Source: Pseudomonas marginalis
GTDB lineage: Bacteria; Pseudomonadota; Gammaproteobacteria; Pseudomonadales; Pseudomonadaceae
Length of the DNA: 64,000 nucleotides
Assembly (NCBI RefSeq): GCF_008692035.1
Contig: NZ_VTFG01000002.1
Location: 1,240,001 to 1,304,000, forward strand
Reading direction: 5' to 3'
The notes under the pieces are model-generated. The model searched no databases. It saw only the letters and a list, made by a program, of their open reading frames with translations, and was not told the DNA's origin. Position 1 is the stretch's first letter, and the number at the start of each line of letters is the position of its first letter. The position numbers and the translations under genes were made by a program. Positions 43,497-52,946 of the stretch are shown here, piece by piece.

Positions 43497-44709
43497 GGGT
43501 CGGCTCCTCGGCGAAGTCGCTTTCGCTGAACTCCATCTCTTCGCTGCCCAGGTGGGTTCGACTCTCCCACTCGATGCGCAGCAACAAGCCAAGACAGGCG
43601 CAGCAGATCACCAACGAACTGCCGCCATAGCTGAGGAACGGCAAGGTCAGGCCCTTGGTCGGCAGCAGGCCGACGTTCACCCCGATGTTGATCAGGAACT
43701 GGCCGATCCACAGGAACGACAAGCCGTAGGCCACATAGGCGGCGAAATACTGTTTGGCCTTCTCGGCCCACAGGCCGATGTACATGCCGCGGACACACAC
43801 GAACACGAACAGGGCGACGGTACACAGCGAGCCGACCACGCCGAGTTCTTCGGCGAGTACGGAGAACACGAAGTCGGTGTGCGCTTCCGGCAGGTAGAAC
43901 TGCTTCTGCACGCTGTTGCCCAGGCCCACGCCCAGCCATTCGCCACGACCGAAGGCGATCAAGGCCTGGGTCAATTGGTAGCCGGAACCGAACTGGTCGG
44001 ACCAGGGGTCGGTAAAGGTGATCAGACGCGCCATCCGGTACGGTTGCGCCTGTACCAGGATGGTCACCGCAGCCACCGCCAGCACCACCATCAAGCTGAA
44101 GCGGAACAAGCCCACGCCGCCGAGGAACAGCATCGCCGCAGCCGCGCCCATCATCACCACGGTGGCGCCGAAGTCAGGTTCCATCAGCAACAGGCCGGCC
44201 ATCGGCAACAGCACGATGAATGGCTTGAAGAAGCCCATCCAGCTTTCGCGCACTTCCTTCTGGCGACGCACCAGGTAACCGGCCAGGTAGATCACCACGA
44301 ACACCTTGGCGATTTCCGACGGCTGTACGTTGAACGCACCGAAGCCGATCCAGCGCATCGAGCCGTTCACCTCGCGGCCGATGCCGGGCAGGATCACCAT
44401 GACCAGCAAGCCGAACGCGCCGATCAGCATCAGCCAGCCCAGGCGCTGCCAGGTGGCGATGGGGATCATCATGGTGACGATGCACGCGCCCAGGCCGATG
44501 ATCAGGTACACCAGGTGACGGATCATCATGTACAGGGTATTGCCCGACTGCACGGCGGCCACTTCGGAAGAAGCCGAGGTGATCATCACCAGGCCCAGGC
44601 CCAGCAGCGCGAGGCAACCGGCGAGCATTGGGAAATCAAGGTCGATGCCACGCCCGGTGATGATCGGCGACGGGTACGGCTTGATGATGTTTCTGAAATC
44701 GATGCTCAT
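43486..44709 (-). CDS. ftsW: FtsW, septal peptidoglycan glycosyltransferase
   Basis: FtsW is the SEDS-family polymerase that works with FtsI at the septum. The 407-residue product has about ten membrane helices, the SEDS motif NGSMRWIGFGAFNVQPSE with the loop Asp/Glu residues downstream (LMEPDFGA), and the family end LPFLSYGGSSLVICCACLG. ATG 44709 (MSIDFRNIIKPYPSP) is chosen; it overlaps murD by four bases. A C-terminal acidic tail (EEMEFSESDFAEEPTHGR) extends into the murG start. Confidence 0.96.
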   Translation of the reverse strand: MSIDFRNIIKPYPSPIITGRGIDLDFPMLAGCLALLGLGLVMITSASSEVAAVQSGNTLYMMIRHLVYLIIGLGACIVTMMIPIATWQRLGWLMLIGAFGLLVMVILPGIGREVNGSMRWIGFGAFNVQPSEIAKVFVVIYLAGYLVRRQKEVRESWMGFFKPFIVLLPMAGLLLMEPDFGATVVMMGAAAAMLFLGGVGLFRFSLMVVLAVAAVTILVQAQPYRMARLITFTDPWSDQFGSGYQLTQALIAFGRGEWLGVGLGNSVQKQFYLPEAHTDFVFSVLAEELGVVGSLCTVALFVFVCVRGMYIGLWAEKAKQYFAAYVAYGLSFLWIGQFLINIGVNVGLLPTKGLTLPFLSYGGSSLVICCACLGLLLRIEWESRTHLGSEEMEFSESDFAEEPTHGR

Positions 44710-46052
44710 GCCAAGCCCTCCACGGCGCGGGCGAACAACTGGCCGCGCTCTTCGTAGTTCTTGAACATGTCGAAACTGGCGCACGCCGGCGACAGCAGTA
44801 CCGCATCGCCTGGTTGGGCCAGGGCTTGGCACTGGGCAATGGCGTCGTCCAGGGAGGTGGCACGCACCTGTGGCACGGCATCGCCAAGCGCGGCGGCGAT
44901 CAAATCGGCGTCGCGGCCCATCAACACCACGGCGCGGCAATGAGCAGCCACCGGTGCCTTGAGGTCCTTGAAATCTGCACCCTTGCCGTCGCCACCGGCG
45001 ATCAGCACCAGTTTGCCTTCGATATCGGCGCCCAGGCCTTCGATGGCGGCCAATGCGGCCCCCACGTTGGTGGCCTTGGAGTCGTTGTAGTAACTGACAC
45101 CATCAAGGTCGCGGACCCACTGGCAGCGATGCTCAAGGCCGCCGAAGGTGCGCAGGCTCGACAGCATCGCGTCGAACGGCAAACCCACGGCGTGTCCCAA
45201 CGCCAACGCGGCCAACGCGTTGGACTGGTTATGGGCGCCACGGATTTTCAGCTCGCGCACCGGCATCAGGTTCTGGAATTCGAAGGCCAGGTATTTCTCG
45301 CCATTCTCTTCACGAATGCCGAAGGCCTTGAAGTCGGGTTTGCCCAGGCCGAAGGTCCAGCACGGCATGCCCTCGCCCATCAGCGGACGGCTCAGCGCAT
45401 CCTGGCGATTGACCACAAATTGCCTGGCACCGCGGAAGATCCGGTGCTTGGCCAGGTGGTACGCCGGCAGGCCGCTGTAGCGGTCCATGTGGTCTTCGCT
45501 GACGTTCAACACGGTGGCCACTTCAGCGCCCAGGTCGTGGGTGGTTTCCAGCTGGAAGCTCGACAGTTCCATCACGTACAGCTCGACGTCGTCGCTGAGC
45601 AGGTCCAGCGCCGGCGTGCCGAGGTTGCCGCCCACGGCCACGCGCTTGCCGGCCGCCATCGCCATCTCGCCGACCAGGGTGGTCACGGTGCTTTTCGCGT
45701 TGGAACCGCTGATGGCCACGATCGGCGCCTTCGCATTGCGTGCAAACAGGTCGATGTCGCCGGACAGCTTCACGCCACGGGCCGCTGCGGCTTGCAGGGC
45801 CGGTGTCGCCAGGGCCAGGCCGGGGCTCACGTAGAGCTCATCGGCGCGGCACAGAAACTCGACATCCAGCTCGCCACAACGCACTTCCACGTGCGGGTAG
45901 TCACGGCGCAGCGTGACCAGCTCCGGTGGATTTTCCCGCGTATCGGCCACGGCAAACGACGTGCCCCGGTTCGCCAGGAAGCGAACCAGGGACATGCCGC
46001 TCTTGCCGAGGCCGACAACGATGCGGAAGTGGTCTGAAGCGATCAGGGACAC
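44706..46052 (-). CDS. murD: MurD, UDP-MurNAc-L-Ala--D-glutamate ligase
   Basis: MurD adds D-Glu to UDP-MurNAc-L-Ala. The 448-residue product has the N-terminal nucleotide fold (RIVVGLGKSGMSLVRFLA), the ATP P-loop VAISGSNAKSTVTTLVGEM, the conserved LNVSEDHMDRYSG and the central YYNDSKATNVGAALAA. In the P-loop, Ala stands where E. coli MurD has Gly (GSNGKST); I believe Pseudomonas enzymes commonly have this, so it is not treated as damage. It starts six bases after mraY and ends overlapping ftsW by four bases. Confidence 0.97.
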   Translation of the reverse strand: MSLIASDHFRIVVGLGKSGMSLVRFLANRGTSFAVADTRENPPELVTLRRDYPHVEVRCGELDVEFLCRADELYVSPGLALATPALQAAAARGVKLSGDIDLFARNAKAPIVAISGSNAKSTVTTLVGEMAMAAGKRVAVGGNLGTPALDLLSDDVELYVMELSSFQLETTHDLGAEVATVLNVSEDHMDRYSGLPAYHLAKHRIFRGARQFVVNRQDALSRPLMGEGMPCWTFGLGKPDFKAFGIREENGEKYLAFEFQNLMPVRELKIRGAHNQSNALAALALGHAVGLPFDAMLSSLRTFGGLEHRCQWVRDLDGVSYYNDSKATNVGAALAAIEGLGADIEGKLVLIAGGDGKGADFKDLKAPVAAHCRAVVLMGRDADLIAAALGDAVPQVRATSLDDAIAQCQALAQPGDAVLLSPACASFDMFKNYEERGQLFARAVEGLA

Positions 46053-46058
46053 TCGTTT

Positions 46059-47141
46059 CTACCTCAGTTTCAGGGTGGCAAGGCCGACCAGGACCAGAAT
46101 CACGGTGATGATCCAGAAACGGACAATCACACGCGGCTCAGGCCAGCCCTTGAGTTCAAAGTGGTGGTGAATCGGCGCCATGCGGAACACGCGGCGCCCG
46201 GTCAACTTGAAGGACGCCACCTGGATGACCACCGACAGGGTTTCCATCACGAACACACCGCCCATGATGAACAACACGATTTCCTGGCGAACGATCACCG
46301 CGATGGTGCCCAGGGCCGCGCCCAGCGCCAGTGCGCCGACGTCGCCCATGAAGACTTGTGCGGGGTAGGTGTTGAACCACAGGAACCCCAGGCCGGCACC
46401 GATCAAGGCGCCGCAGAACACGATCAGTTCACCCGCGCCCGGTACGTAGGGGATCAGCAGGTATTCAGCGAATTTCACGTTACCCGACAGGTAGCAGAAG
46501 ATACCCAGGGCGCCGCCCACCATCACCGTCGGCATGATCGCCAGGCCGTCGAGGCCGTCGGTCAGGTTCACCGCGTTGCTGGAGCCGACGATCACGAAGT
46601 AGGTCAGCACCACGAAGCCGATGCCCAACGGGATGCTGGCGTCCTTGAGCATCGGGATGATCAAGGTGGTTTCCACTGCGCTTGGCGCCGTGGTGTAGAG
46701 GAAGATCGCGGCGGCAAGGCCGAACACCGACTGCCAGAAATACTTCCAGCGGCTTGGCAGCCCCTTGGAGTTTTTCTCGATCACTTTGCGGTAGTCATCG
46801 ACCCAGCCGATGGCGCCGAACAGCAGGGTCACCAGCAGCACCACCCATACGTAGCGGTTGTGCAGGTCGGCCCACAGCAAGGTGCTGATACCGATGGACG
46901 ACAGGATCAGCGCACCGCCCATGGTCGGGGTGCCGGACTTGGACAGGTGCGACTGCGGGCCGTCATTACGAACCGATTGACCAATTTGCAGGTTCTGCAG
47001 GGTGCGGATCATCCACGGCCCTAAAAACAGCGACAAAGACAGCGCGGTCAGCACACCCAGGATCCCGCGCAGGGTCAGGTACTGAAAGACCGCGAAGCCT
47101 TTGTGGAACTGTTGCAGATACTCAGCCAGCAGCAGCAGCAT
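46059..47141 (-). CDS. mraY: MraY, phospho-MurNAc-pentapeptide translocase
   Basis: MraY attaches the UDP-MurNAc-pentapeptide to undecaprenyl phosphate, making lipid I in the inner membrane. The 360-residue product has about ten helices. The signature segments are KSGTPTMGGALILSSIGIS and the Asp-rich loops WVDDYRKV and NLTDGLDGLAIMPT, plus the MAPIHHHFELKGWPEPR loop near the C-terminus. ATG 47141 (MLLLLAEYLQQFHKGF) matches family starts; it shares one base with the murF stop. Length equals E. coli MraY (360). Confidence 0.98.
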   Translation of the reverse strand: MLLLLAEYLQQFHKGFAVFQYLTLRGILGVLTALSLSLFLGPWMIRTLQNLQIGQSVRNDGPQSHLSKSGTPTMGGALILSSIGISTLLWADLHNRYVWVVLLVTLLFGAIGWVDDYRKVIEKNSKGLPSRWKYFWQSVFGLAAAIFLYTTAPSAVETTLIIPMLKDASIPLGIGFVVLTYFVIVGSSNAVNLTDGLDGLAIMPTVMVGGALGIFCYLSGNVKFAEYLLIPYVPGAGELIVFCGALIGAGLGFLWFNTYPAQVFMGDVGALALGAALGTIAVIVRQEIVLFIMGGVFVMETLSVVIQVASFKLTGRRVFRMAPIHHHFELKGWPEPRVIVRFWIITVILVLVGLATLKLR

Positions 47142-48511
47142 TAATGTTTCTCCGTACTTGAGCCACACAAGGCCGCGACGACGTTTTCCATCACCGCGCT
47201 GCGCGATCCCTTGATCAAAATGGTTGTGTGTTTGTCTTGTTCTGCCACGCCCAGTGCCTGGATCAACTCGGCCTGGGTGGCGAAATGTCGCGCACCGGGG
47301 CCGAAGGCAGCCACGGCATGGGCCATGTTCGGGCCGACGGCGTAGAGGGCGTCGACTTTACCGGTGGCATAGGCCCCGACTTCACGATGACCTTGTTCAG
47401 CCCAGTCGCCCAACTCGCCGATATCGCCCAACACCAGTACCTTGCGCCCATCGAAACCTTTGAGCAGGTCGACAGCGGCGTTGACGGACGATGGGTTGGC
47501 GTTATAGGTGTCATCGATCACACGCATGCCGTTGCTCGCCAGTTGCGCAACAGTGCGGCCCTTGACCGGCTGCACCGCGCCCAGGCCCGTAGCGATACCG
47601 AACAGCGACACGCCCAAGGCGCCAGCCGCAGCCGCAGCGGCCAGGGCATTGGCGACGTTATGGTTGCCGAGCAAATTCAGTTGCACGTGCTCGCTACCTT
47701 GCGGGGTGTGCAACGTGAAGGACGGGCAGCCACGGGCATCGACGGTGATGTCGGAGGCATGGAAATCAGCCGCGGCGTTAAGCACGGCAAACGTCAGGAC
47801 CTTGCGACCGGCGGCGCGTACACGCCAGGTCTCGAAGGCCTTGTCGTCCAGGTTCAAGACTGCGGTGCCCGATGCAGCGAGGCCCTCGAGGATTTCCCCC
47901 TTGGCCTCGACGATTTTTTCCGGGCCACCGAACTCGCCGACGTGGGCCGTACCGGCGTTATTGATAATGGCGACGTGGGGCTTGGTCAGCGCCACGGTGT
48001 AGGCAATTTCGCCGATGCGCGAGGCACCCAGTTCGATCACCGCCGCCGTGTGTTCCGGGGCGAGTTCGAGCAGGGTCAGCGGAGCGCCGAAATCATTGTT
48101 CAGGTTGCCACGGGTGGCCAGCACGGGGCCGCGCGTACGCAGGATACCGGCGAGCAGTTCCTTGACTGTGGTCTTGCCGCTGGAGCCGGTGATGGCGGCA
48201 ACGGGCTTATCGAAAGCGGCACGGTTCAGCGCCCCCAATTGGCCGAGGGCCAGGCGGGTGTCGGCGACCAGCAGTTGCGGCAAGGTGGAATCAGCCACTT
48301 CGCGCTGCACCAAGGCACCTGCGGCGCCTTTGGCGGCGACTTCGTTCAGGTAGTCGTGACCGTCGAAACGCGGGCCGGCCAGGGCGACAAACAGTTGTCC
48401 CGGCTGGATCGCACGGCTGTCGATGCTCACGCCGCTGAAGCTGCAATCGCTCGACAGTACGCGTGCCGACAGGGCCTGGGTCAGTTCGCTGAACGTCATC
48501 GCCTTAAGCAT
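47141..48511 (-). CDS. murF: MurF, UDP-MurNAc-tripeptide--D-Ala-D-Ala ligase
   Basis: MurF adds D-Ala-D-Ala to the UDP-MurNAc tripeptide, finishing the cytoplasmic precursor. The 456-residue product has the ATP P-loop AITGSSGKTTVKELLAG, the conserved NNAGTAHVGEFGG and the late RVIDDTYNANPSSVNAAVD. ATG 48511 (MLKAMTFSELTQ) is preferred: GGGAGG lies seven bases upstream; ATG 48499 is the alternative. It overlaps murE by eight bases. The Ddl product made further down the cluster is its substrate. Confidence 0.97.
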   Translation of the reverse strand: MLKAMTFSELTQALSARVLSSDCSFSGVSIDSRAIQPGQLFVALAGPRFDGHDYLNEVAAKGAAGALVQREVADSTLPQLLVADTRLALGQLGALNRAAFDKPVAAITGSSGKTTVKELLAGILRTRGPVLATRGNLNNDFGAPLTLLELAPEHTAAVIELGASRIGEIAYTVALTKPHVAIINNAGTAHVGEFGGPEKIVEAKGEILEGLAASGTAVLNLDDKAFETWRVRAAGRKVLTFAVLNAAADFHASDITVDARGCPSFTLHTPQGSEHVQLNLLGNHNVANALAAAAAAGALGVSLFGIATGLGAVQPVKGRTVAQLASNGMRVIDDTYNANPSSVNAAVDLLKGFDGRKVLVLGDIGELGDWAEQGHREVGAYATGKVDALYAVGPNMAHAVAAFGPGARHFATQAELIQALGVAEQDKHTTILIKGSRSAVMENVVAALCGSSTEKH

Positions 48512-49967
48512 GGGCAACCTCCCAGGCGGTCAAGGCATGATCGGCCTCGACCAGATCGGAGAAGGCATGACGCTCGCCGTTGATTTCCTGGTAATCCTCG
48601 TGCCCCTTACCGGCCAGCACAACCACGTCGTCAGCACTGGCGCTGGCGATCAACCGGGCGATTGCCGCGCCGCGACCGGCGACGAAGGTGGCCTTTGATG
48701 CGTCTTTGAAGCCGGTGCGAATATCATCGAAAATCCGGCTTGGGTCTTCGCTGCGCGGGTTGTCGTCGGTGACGAGCACACCATCGGCCAGGCGTTCGAC
48801 GATCTCGGCCATCAACGGCCGCTTGCCGCGATCACGATCACCGCCACAGCCGAACAGGCAGAGCAACTTGCCCTTGGCGTGAGGGCGCAGGGCTTCGAGG
48901 ACTTTTTCCAGCGCATCCGGGGTATGGGCGTAGTCAACCACCACCAGCGGCTGCGTACCGCCACCCAGGCGTTGCATGCGACCGGCCGGGCCTTCCAGCT
49001 TCGGCAGCACCTTGAGAATCTCGTCCAGTGCGTAATCCAGGCCGAGCAGTGCGCCGATGGCGGCAAGTACATTACTCAGGTTGAAACGCCCGAGCAGGGT
49101 GCTGCGCAAGTGGTGCTCGCCCTGAGGCGTGACCAGTGTGGCGCGCACGCCTTCGTCATTGAATTGGGCTTCGCGGCAATACAGGTACGCGCCGGCGTCT
49201 TCCAGGCTGTAGGTGATCAGGCGCGCTTCGCTGTCTTGGGCCGCCAGTTGGCGACCAAAAGCGTCGTCCAGGTTGATCACCCGGCACTTGAGGTCATTCC
49301 AGGCAAACAGCTTGGCCTTGGCGGCGGCGTACGCCTCCATGGTGCCGTGATAATCCAGGTGATCGCGGGACAGGTTGGTCATCACTGCCACATCAAAGGC
49401 CAGGGCGGTGACGCGGCCCTGGTCCAGACCGTGGGACGACACTTCCATGGCAATTGCCTTGGCACCGGCCTTTTTCAGGTCGGCCAGGGTCGCTTGCACG
49501 GCGATGGGGTTCGGCGTGGTGTGCAGGCCGCTTTGCAGCGCGCCATAAAAACCGGTACCCAGGGTGCCGACGATGCCGCAGTGCTGGCCCAGCAGGTCAA
49601 GGGCCTGGGCGACCAATTGGGTCACGCTGGTCTTGCCATTGGTACCCGTCACGCCCACCAGATTGAGGTGGCGGCTCGGGTCGCCGTAAAAACGCCCGGC
49701 AATATCGGACAGTTGCTTGGCCAGCCCCTTGACCGGGATCAGCGGCACGTCGGTGATCGGCAGCACCGTGGCGCCTTCGACTTCATAGGCCACGGCAGCC
49801 GCGCCGCGCTGCAGAGCGTCGGCGATGTGCGCACGGCCATCGTACTTGCCACCCGGCACCGCCAGGAACAGGTCGCCAGCGCGCACGTTACGGCTGTCCA
49901 GGGTCAACTCGCGAATCAGCAGATCGCGGCCGGCGTGGGCAAAAATCTTGTTCAGGCTAAGAGACAT
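48504..49967 (-). CDS. murE: MurE, UDP-MurNAc-L-Ala-D-Glu--meso-DAP ligase
   Basis: MurE adds meso-diaminopimelate to the growing stem peptide. The 487-residue product has the ATP P-loop VGVTGTNGKTSVTQLV, the carbamylated-Lys region further in, and the DNPR motif (LVTDDNPRSEDPSRI) that selects diaminopimelate over lysine. This fits a Gram-negative cell wall. Its ATG shares one base with the ftsI stop. The length agrees with other proteobacterial MurE proteins (about 490 residues). Confidence 0.97.
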   Translation of the reverse strand: MSLSLNKIFAHAGRDLLIRELTLDSRNVRAGDLFLAVPGGKYDGRAHIADALQRGAAAVAYEVEGATVLPITDVPLIPVKGLAKQLSDIAGRFYGDPSRHLNLVGVTGTNGKTSVTQLVAQALDLLGQHCGIVGTLGTGFYGALQSGLHTTPNPIAVQATLADLKKAGAKAIAMEVSSHGLDQGRVTALAFDVAVMTNLSRDHLDYHGTMEAYAAAKAKLFAWNDLKCRVINLDDAFGRQLAAQDSEARLITYSLEDAGAYLYCREAQFNDEGVRATLVTPQGEHHLRSTLLGRFNLSNVLAAIGALLGLDYALDEILKVLPKLEGPAGRMQRLGGGTQPLVVVDYAHTPDALEKVLEALRPHAKGKLLCLFGCGGDRDRGKRPLMAEIVERLADGVLVTDDNPRSEDPSRIFDDIRTGFKDASKATFVAGRGAAIARLIASASADDVVVLAGKGHEDYQEINGERHAFSDLVEADHALTAWEVAHA

Positions 49968-51712
49968 CAGCCGCGCCCTCCATTGGCTTTTACTGCAGCG
50001 GCCGGTGGTCCGGCATTCGCTTGTTGGGTCGGCGGCAGGTTATCCGGGGTGATGTTCATCAGGCGCAGGGTGCCGGACATCACTTTGCTGAACACCGGCG
50101 CCGATACCAGGCCACCGAAGTAACCGGCCTTGCTCGGCTCATCGATCACAACGACGATGGCGTAGCGCGGATCGCTCATCGGGCCGAAGCCGGCGAACAG
50201 CGAGCGGTAGGAGTTTTCGGCGTAGCCCTTGGTGCCCACCGACGTCTTACGCGCGGTACCGGACTTGCCGGCCACGTGATACGCCGGCACCTGGGCACGA
50301 AATACGCCGCGCGGTGCTTCGATCACTTGTTGCAGCATGCCCTGCATGGTCTTGGCGACATTTTCCGGGATCACCTGGGTGGCTTTCGGCGCTTCATCGA
50401 CGTGGATCAGGCTCAGCGGCACCATGCGCCCGTTATTCGCCAGCACGGAGAAGGCATGGGCCAGCTGGATGGCGGTCACCGACAGACCGTAGCCGTAGGA
50501 AAGCGTGGCGGTCTCGGCTTTTTTCCAGTCGCGGTAGTTGGGCAGGTTGCCGACGCGCTCACCCGGGAAATCCAGGCCGGTGGGTTGCCCCAGGCCGATC
50601 TTCTGCGCCAGGTGGTAGATGGTTTCACCACCGATATCGAAGGCGACCTTACTCATGCCCACGTTACTGGAGTTGATCAGGATACCTGTCAAATCCAGCA
50701 CCGGACCTTCAGTACGGGACACGTCGCGAATGGTGTATTTGCCCAGCTGCAACGTACCCGGATACACCTCGACCTTGTCGCTGGGCTTCCAGCGTCCGGT
50801 TTCCAGGGCGGCACTCATGGAGATGGCTTTCATGGTCGAGCCCGGCTCGAACACGTCGATCATCGCGCGGTTACGCATCATCGCCGGTTGCAGGTTGCGA
50901 CGGTTGTTCGGGTTGTAGGTCGGCTGGTTGACCATGGCGAGGATCTCGCCGGTCTTCACGTCCATGATCACCAGGCTGCCGGCCTTGGCGCCGTTCTCGA
51001 TGATCGCGTTACGCAGCTCACGGTTGGCCAGGTATTGCAGGCGCAGGTCAATCGACAACGCCAAGGGCTTTCCGGCCTTGGCGTTTTTGGTGACTTGGAC
51101 ATCCTTGATCAACCTGCCGCGCCGATCCTTGATGACCTGTCGTTTCCCCGGCACCCCAGCCAGCCATTCATCGTAGGCGAGTTCCACACCTTCACGACCA
51201 TGATCGTCAATGTCGGTAAAGCCGACCATATGGGCAGTGGTTTCACCGGCCGGGTAGAAACGACGGAACTCCTCGATGCCGTAGACACCGGGGACTTTAA
51301 GGTCGAGCACCTGCTGGCCTTGTTCGGGGGTAAGGCCGCGAACGAGGTAGATAAATTCTTTATTTGCCTGGGCCTCGAGGCGCTCAGCCAAGGCTTTCGG
51401 ATCCTGGCCCAGGGCGGCAGCCAACTGCGGCCACTTGTCCTTGGCAACCTGCAATTCCTTGGCGTTGGCCCACAGGGTGGTCACCGGGGTACTCACCGCC
51501 AACGGCTCGCCGTTACGGTCGGTGATCAGGCCACGGTGCGCAGGGATCTGGATATGACGCAGGCTACGGGCATCGCCCTGGCCGATCAGGAAGTCACGGT
51601 CGACCACTTGCAGGTCGATGATCCGCCAGGCAATCGCACCCACCATCAATGCCAGCAAGCCGAGCATCAGGCGGAAGCGCCATGGGTAGAGTGCGCCTTC
51701 GAGTTTCATCAT
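49967..51712 (-). CDS. ftsI: FtsI (PBP3), septal transpeptidase
   Basis: FtsI cross-links septal peptidoglycan and is the target of aztreonam-type beta-lactams. The 581-residue product has an N-terminal membrane helix (RLMLGLLALMVGAIAWRIIDL), a pedestal domain, and the penicillin-binding motifs STMK (FEPGSTMKAISM), SSN (LINSSNVGMSK) and KSGTA (VAGKSGTARKTS). The start is ATGATG at 51712/51709, and either Met could be used; both overlap the ftsL stop. The C-terminus is a flexible Pro/Ala-rich tail. It pairs with FtsW later in the operon. Confidence 0.97.
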   Translation of the reverse strand: MMKLEGALYPWRFRLMLGLLALMVGAIAWRIIDLQVVDRDFLIGQGDARSLRHIQIPAHRGLITDRNGEPLAVSTPVTTLWANAKELQVAKDKWPQLAAALGQDPKALAERLEAQANKEFIYLVRGLTPEQGQQVLDLKVPGVYGIEEFRRFYPAGETTAHMVGFTDIDDHGREGVELAYDEWLAGVPGKRQVIKDRRGRLIKDVQVTKNAKAGKPLALSIDLRLQYLANRELRNAIIENGAKAGSLVIMDVKTGEILAMVNQPTYNPNNRRNLQPAMMRNRAMIDVFEPGSTMKAISMSAALETGRWKPSDKVEVYPGTLQLGKYTIRDVSRTEGPVLDLTGILINSSNVGMSKVAFDIGGETIYHLAQKIGLGQPTGLDFPGERVGNLPNYRDWKKAETATLSYGYGLSVTAIQLAHAFSVLANNGRMVPLSLIHVDEAPKATQVIPENVAKTMQGMLQQVIEAPRGVFRAQVPAYHVAGKSGTARKTSVGTKGYAENSYRSLFAGFGPMSDPRYAIVVVIDEPSKAGYFGGLVSAPVFSKVMSGTLRLMNITPDNLPPTQQANAGPPAAAVKANGGRG

Positions 51713-52002
51713 GGCGCCACCATGCGCACTTCGGCCGCGCCCGGGATGTGCATTTTCAGCTGTTCGGTGGCCAGCACTTCGATACGGCTATGGGCCGTCC
51801 AGGTGCTTTGCTCGAGGATCAAACGACCCCACTCCGCCTGCGCCTTGTCACGCACGCTCAATTCCCCATAGAGGGTGTTGAGCAGTTGGCGGTTGTAATG
51901 GGCGCTGTAGGACACCGCAATTGCGGACACCAGCACGCCGACAAACAGCAGCAACATAAAGAAGCTGCCGCCCGGGAGGGGCTTGGCGAAAAGCTTGCTC
52001 AC
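51709..52002 (-). CDS. ftsL: FtsL, divisome protein
   Basis: FtsL is a short bitopic protein that joins FtsB and FtsQ to activate FtsWI. The 97-residue product has a short cytoplasmic N-terminus, one membrane helix (SFFMLLLFVGVLVSAIAVSY) and a periplasmic leucine-zipper-like coiled coil (NRQLLNTLYGELSVRDKAQ and following). Sequence conservation is low in this family; identity rests on size, topology and its place between rsmH and ftsI. It overlaps both neighbours by four bases. Confidence 0.95.
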   Translation of the reverse strand: MSKLFAKPLPGGSFFMLLLFVGVLVSAIAVSYSAHYNRQLLNTLYGELSVRDKAQAEWGRLILEQSTWTAHSRIEVLATEQLKMHIPGAAEVRMVAP

Positions 52003-52946
52003 CGCAGCTTCTCCGCGACGCGCATGACGGCGCTACGGGAACGTGGGTTGGCCTTGAGTTCGGCTTCGGAAGCGAACTGCGCTTTGCCATGGATTTTGAT
52101 TTTCGGCACAAAGGCTTCGAAACGTACCGGCAGGTTGCGCGGCAGGTTGTCGGACTCGCCCTTGACCAGGCGGCGCATGAACAGCTTGACGATGCGGTCT
52201 TCCAGGGAGTGGAAACTGATCACCACCAGGCGACCGCCTACTTCCAGCGCCTCGAGGGCGGCCTCGAGGCCAGCCTCCAGGTCGCCCAATTCGTTGTTGA
52301 CGTGGATACGCAGGCCCTGGAACGCGCGGGTCGCCGGGTTCTTGCCCTTTTCCCACGCGGGGTTGGCGACTTTCAGCACTTCGGCCAGGTCGGCGGTGCG
52401 CTCGAACGGCTGGATTTCGCGGCGCTCCACCACGGCACGGGCCATGCGGCCGGCGAAGCGCTCTTCACCGTATTCCTTGAACACACGGGCGATTTCTTCC
52501 ACCGGCGCAGTGGCAATGAACTGCGCGGCACTGACGCCACGGGTAGGGTCCATGCGCATGTCGAGGGGGCCGTCGTTCATGAAGCTGAAGCCGCGCTCCG
52601 GGTCATCGAGCTGCGGCGAAGACACGCCCAGGTCGAGCAAAACCCCGGCTACCTTGCCCGCCATGCCACGCTCGGCGACTTCGGCACCCAGCTCGGCAAA
52701 GCTGCGCTGCACAACGACAAAGCGGCCGTCTTCGGCCGCTAGCGCTTGCCCGGTGGCAATCGCTTGGGGGTCTTTGTCGAACCCGAGGAGTTTGCCGTCG
52801 GGCCCGAGCTGGCTGAGGATCAACCGGCTATGCCCGCCCCTGCCAAAAGTACCGTCCAGATAGCAGCCATCCGCGCGTACGGCGAGAGCCTCAACGGCTT
52901 CGTCAAGCAGTACGGTGATGTGGTTAAAGCCGCTATCAATAGTCAC
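51999..52946 (-). CDS. rsmH: RsmH, 16S rRNA m4C1402 methyltransferase
   Basis: RsmH (old name MraW) methylates N4 of C1402 in 16S rRNA using S-adenosylmethionine. The 315-residue product opens with ITVLLDEAVEALAVRADGCY. The SAM motif YLDGTFGRGGHSRLIL is followed by GVLLDLGVSSPQLDDPERG and the late VISFHSLEDRIVKLF. These are diagnostic. It overlaps mraZ and ftsL by four bases each. RsmI, encoded beyond rnpB, makes the 2'-O-methyl at the same nucleotide, so both C1402 modifiers are in this window. Confidence 0.98.
   Translation of the reverse strand: MTIDSGFNHITVLLDEAVEALAVRADGCYLDGTFGRGGHSRLILSQLGPDGKLLGFDKDPQAIATGQALAAEDGRFVVVQRSFAELGAEVAERGMAGKVAGVLLDLGVSSPQLDDPERGFSFMNDGPLDMRMDPTRGVSAAQFIATAPVEEIARVFKEYGEERFAGRMARAVVERREIQPFERTADLAEVLKVANPAWEKGKNPATRAFQGLRIHVNNELGDLEAGLEAALEALEVGGRLVVISFHSLEDRIVKLFMRRLVKGESDNLPRNLPVRFEAFVPKIKIHGKAQFASEAELKANPRSRSAVMRVAEKLR

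Noticed and set aside
44706..46052. Ala in the MurD P-loop (GSNAKST) as an inactivating change
   Set aside because: The catalytic Lys and Ser/Thr remain, and I believe Pseudomonas MurD proteins share this variation; the gene is otherwise intact and essential.
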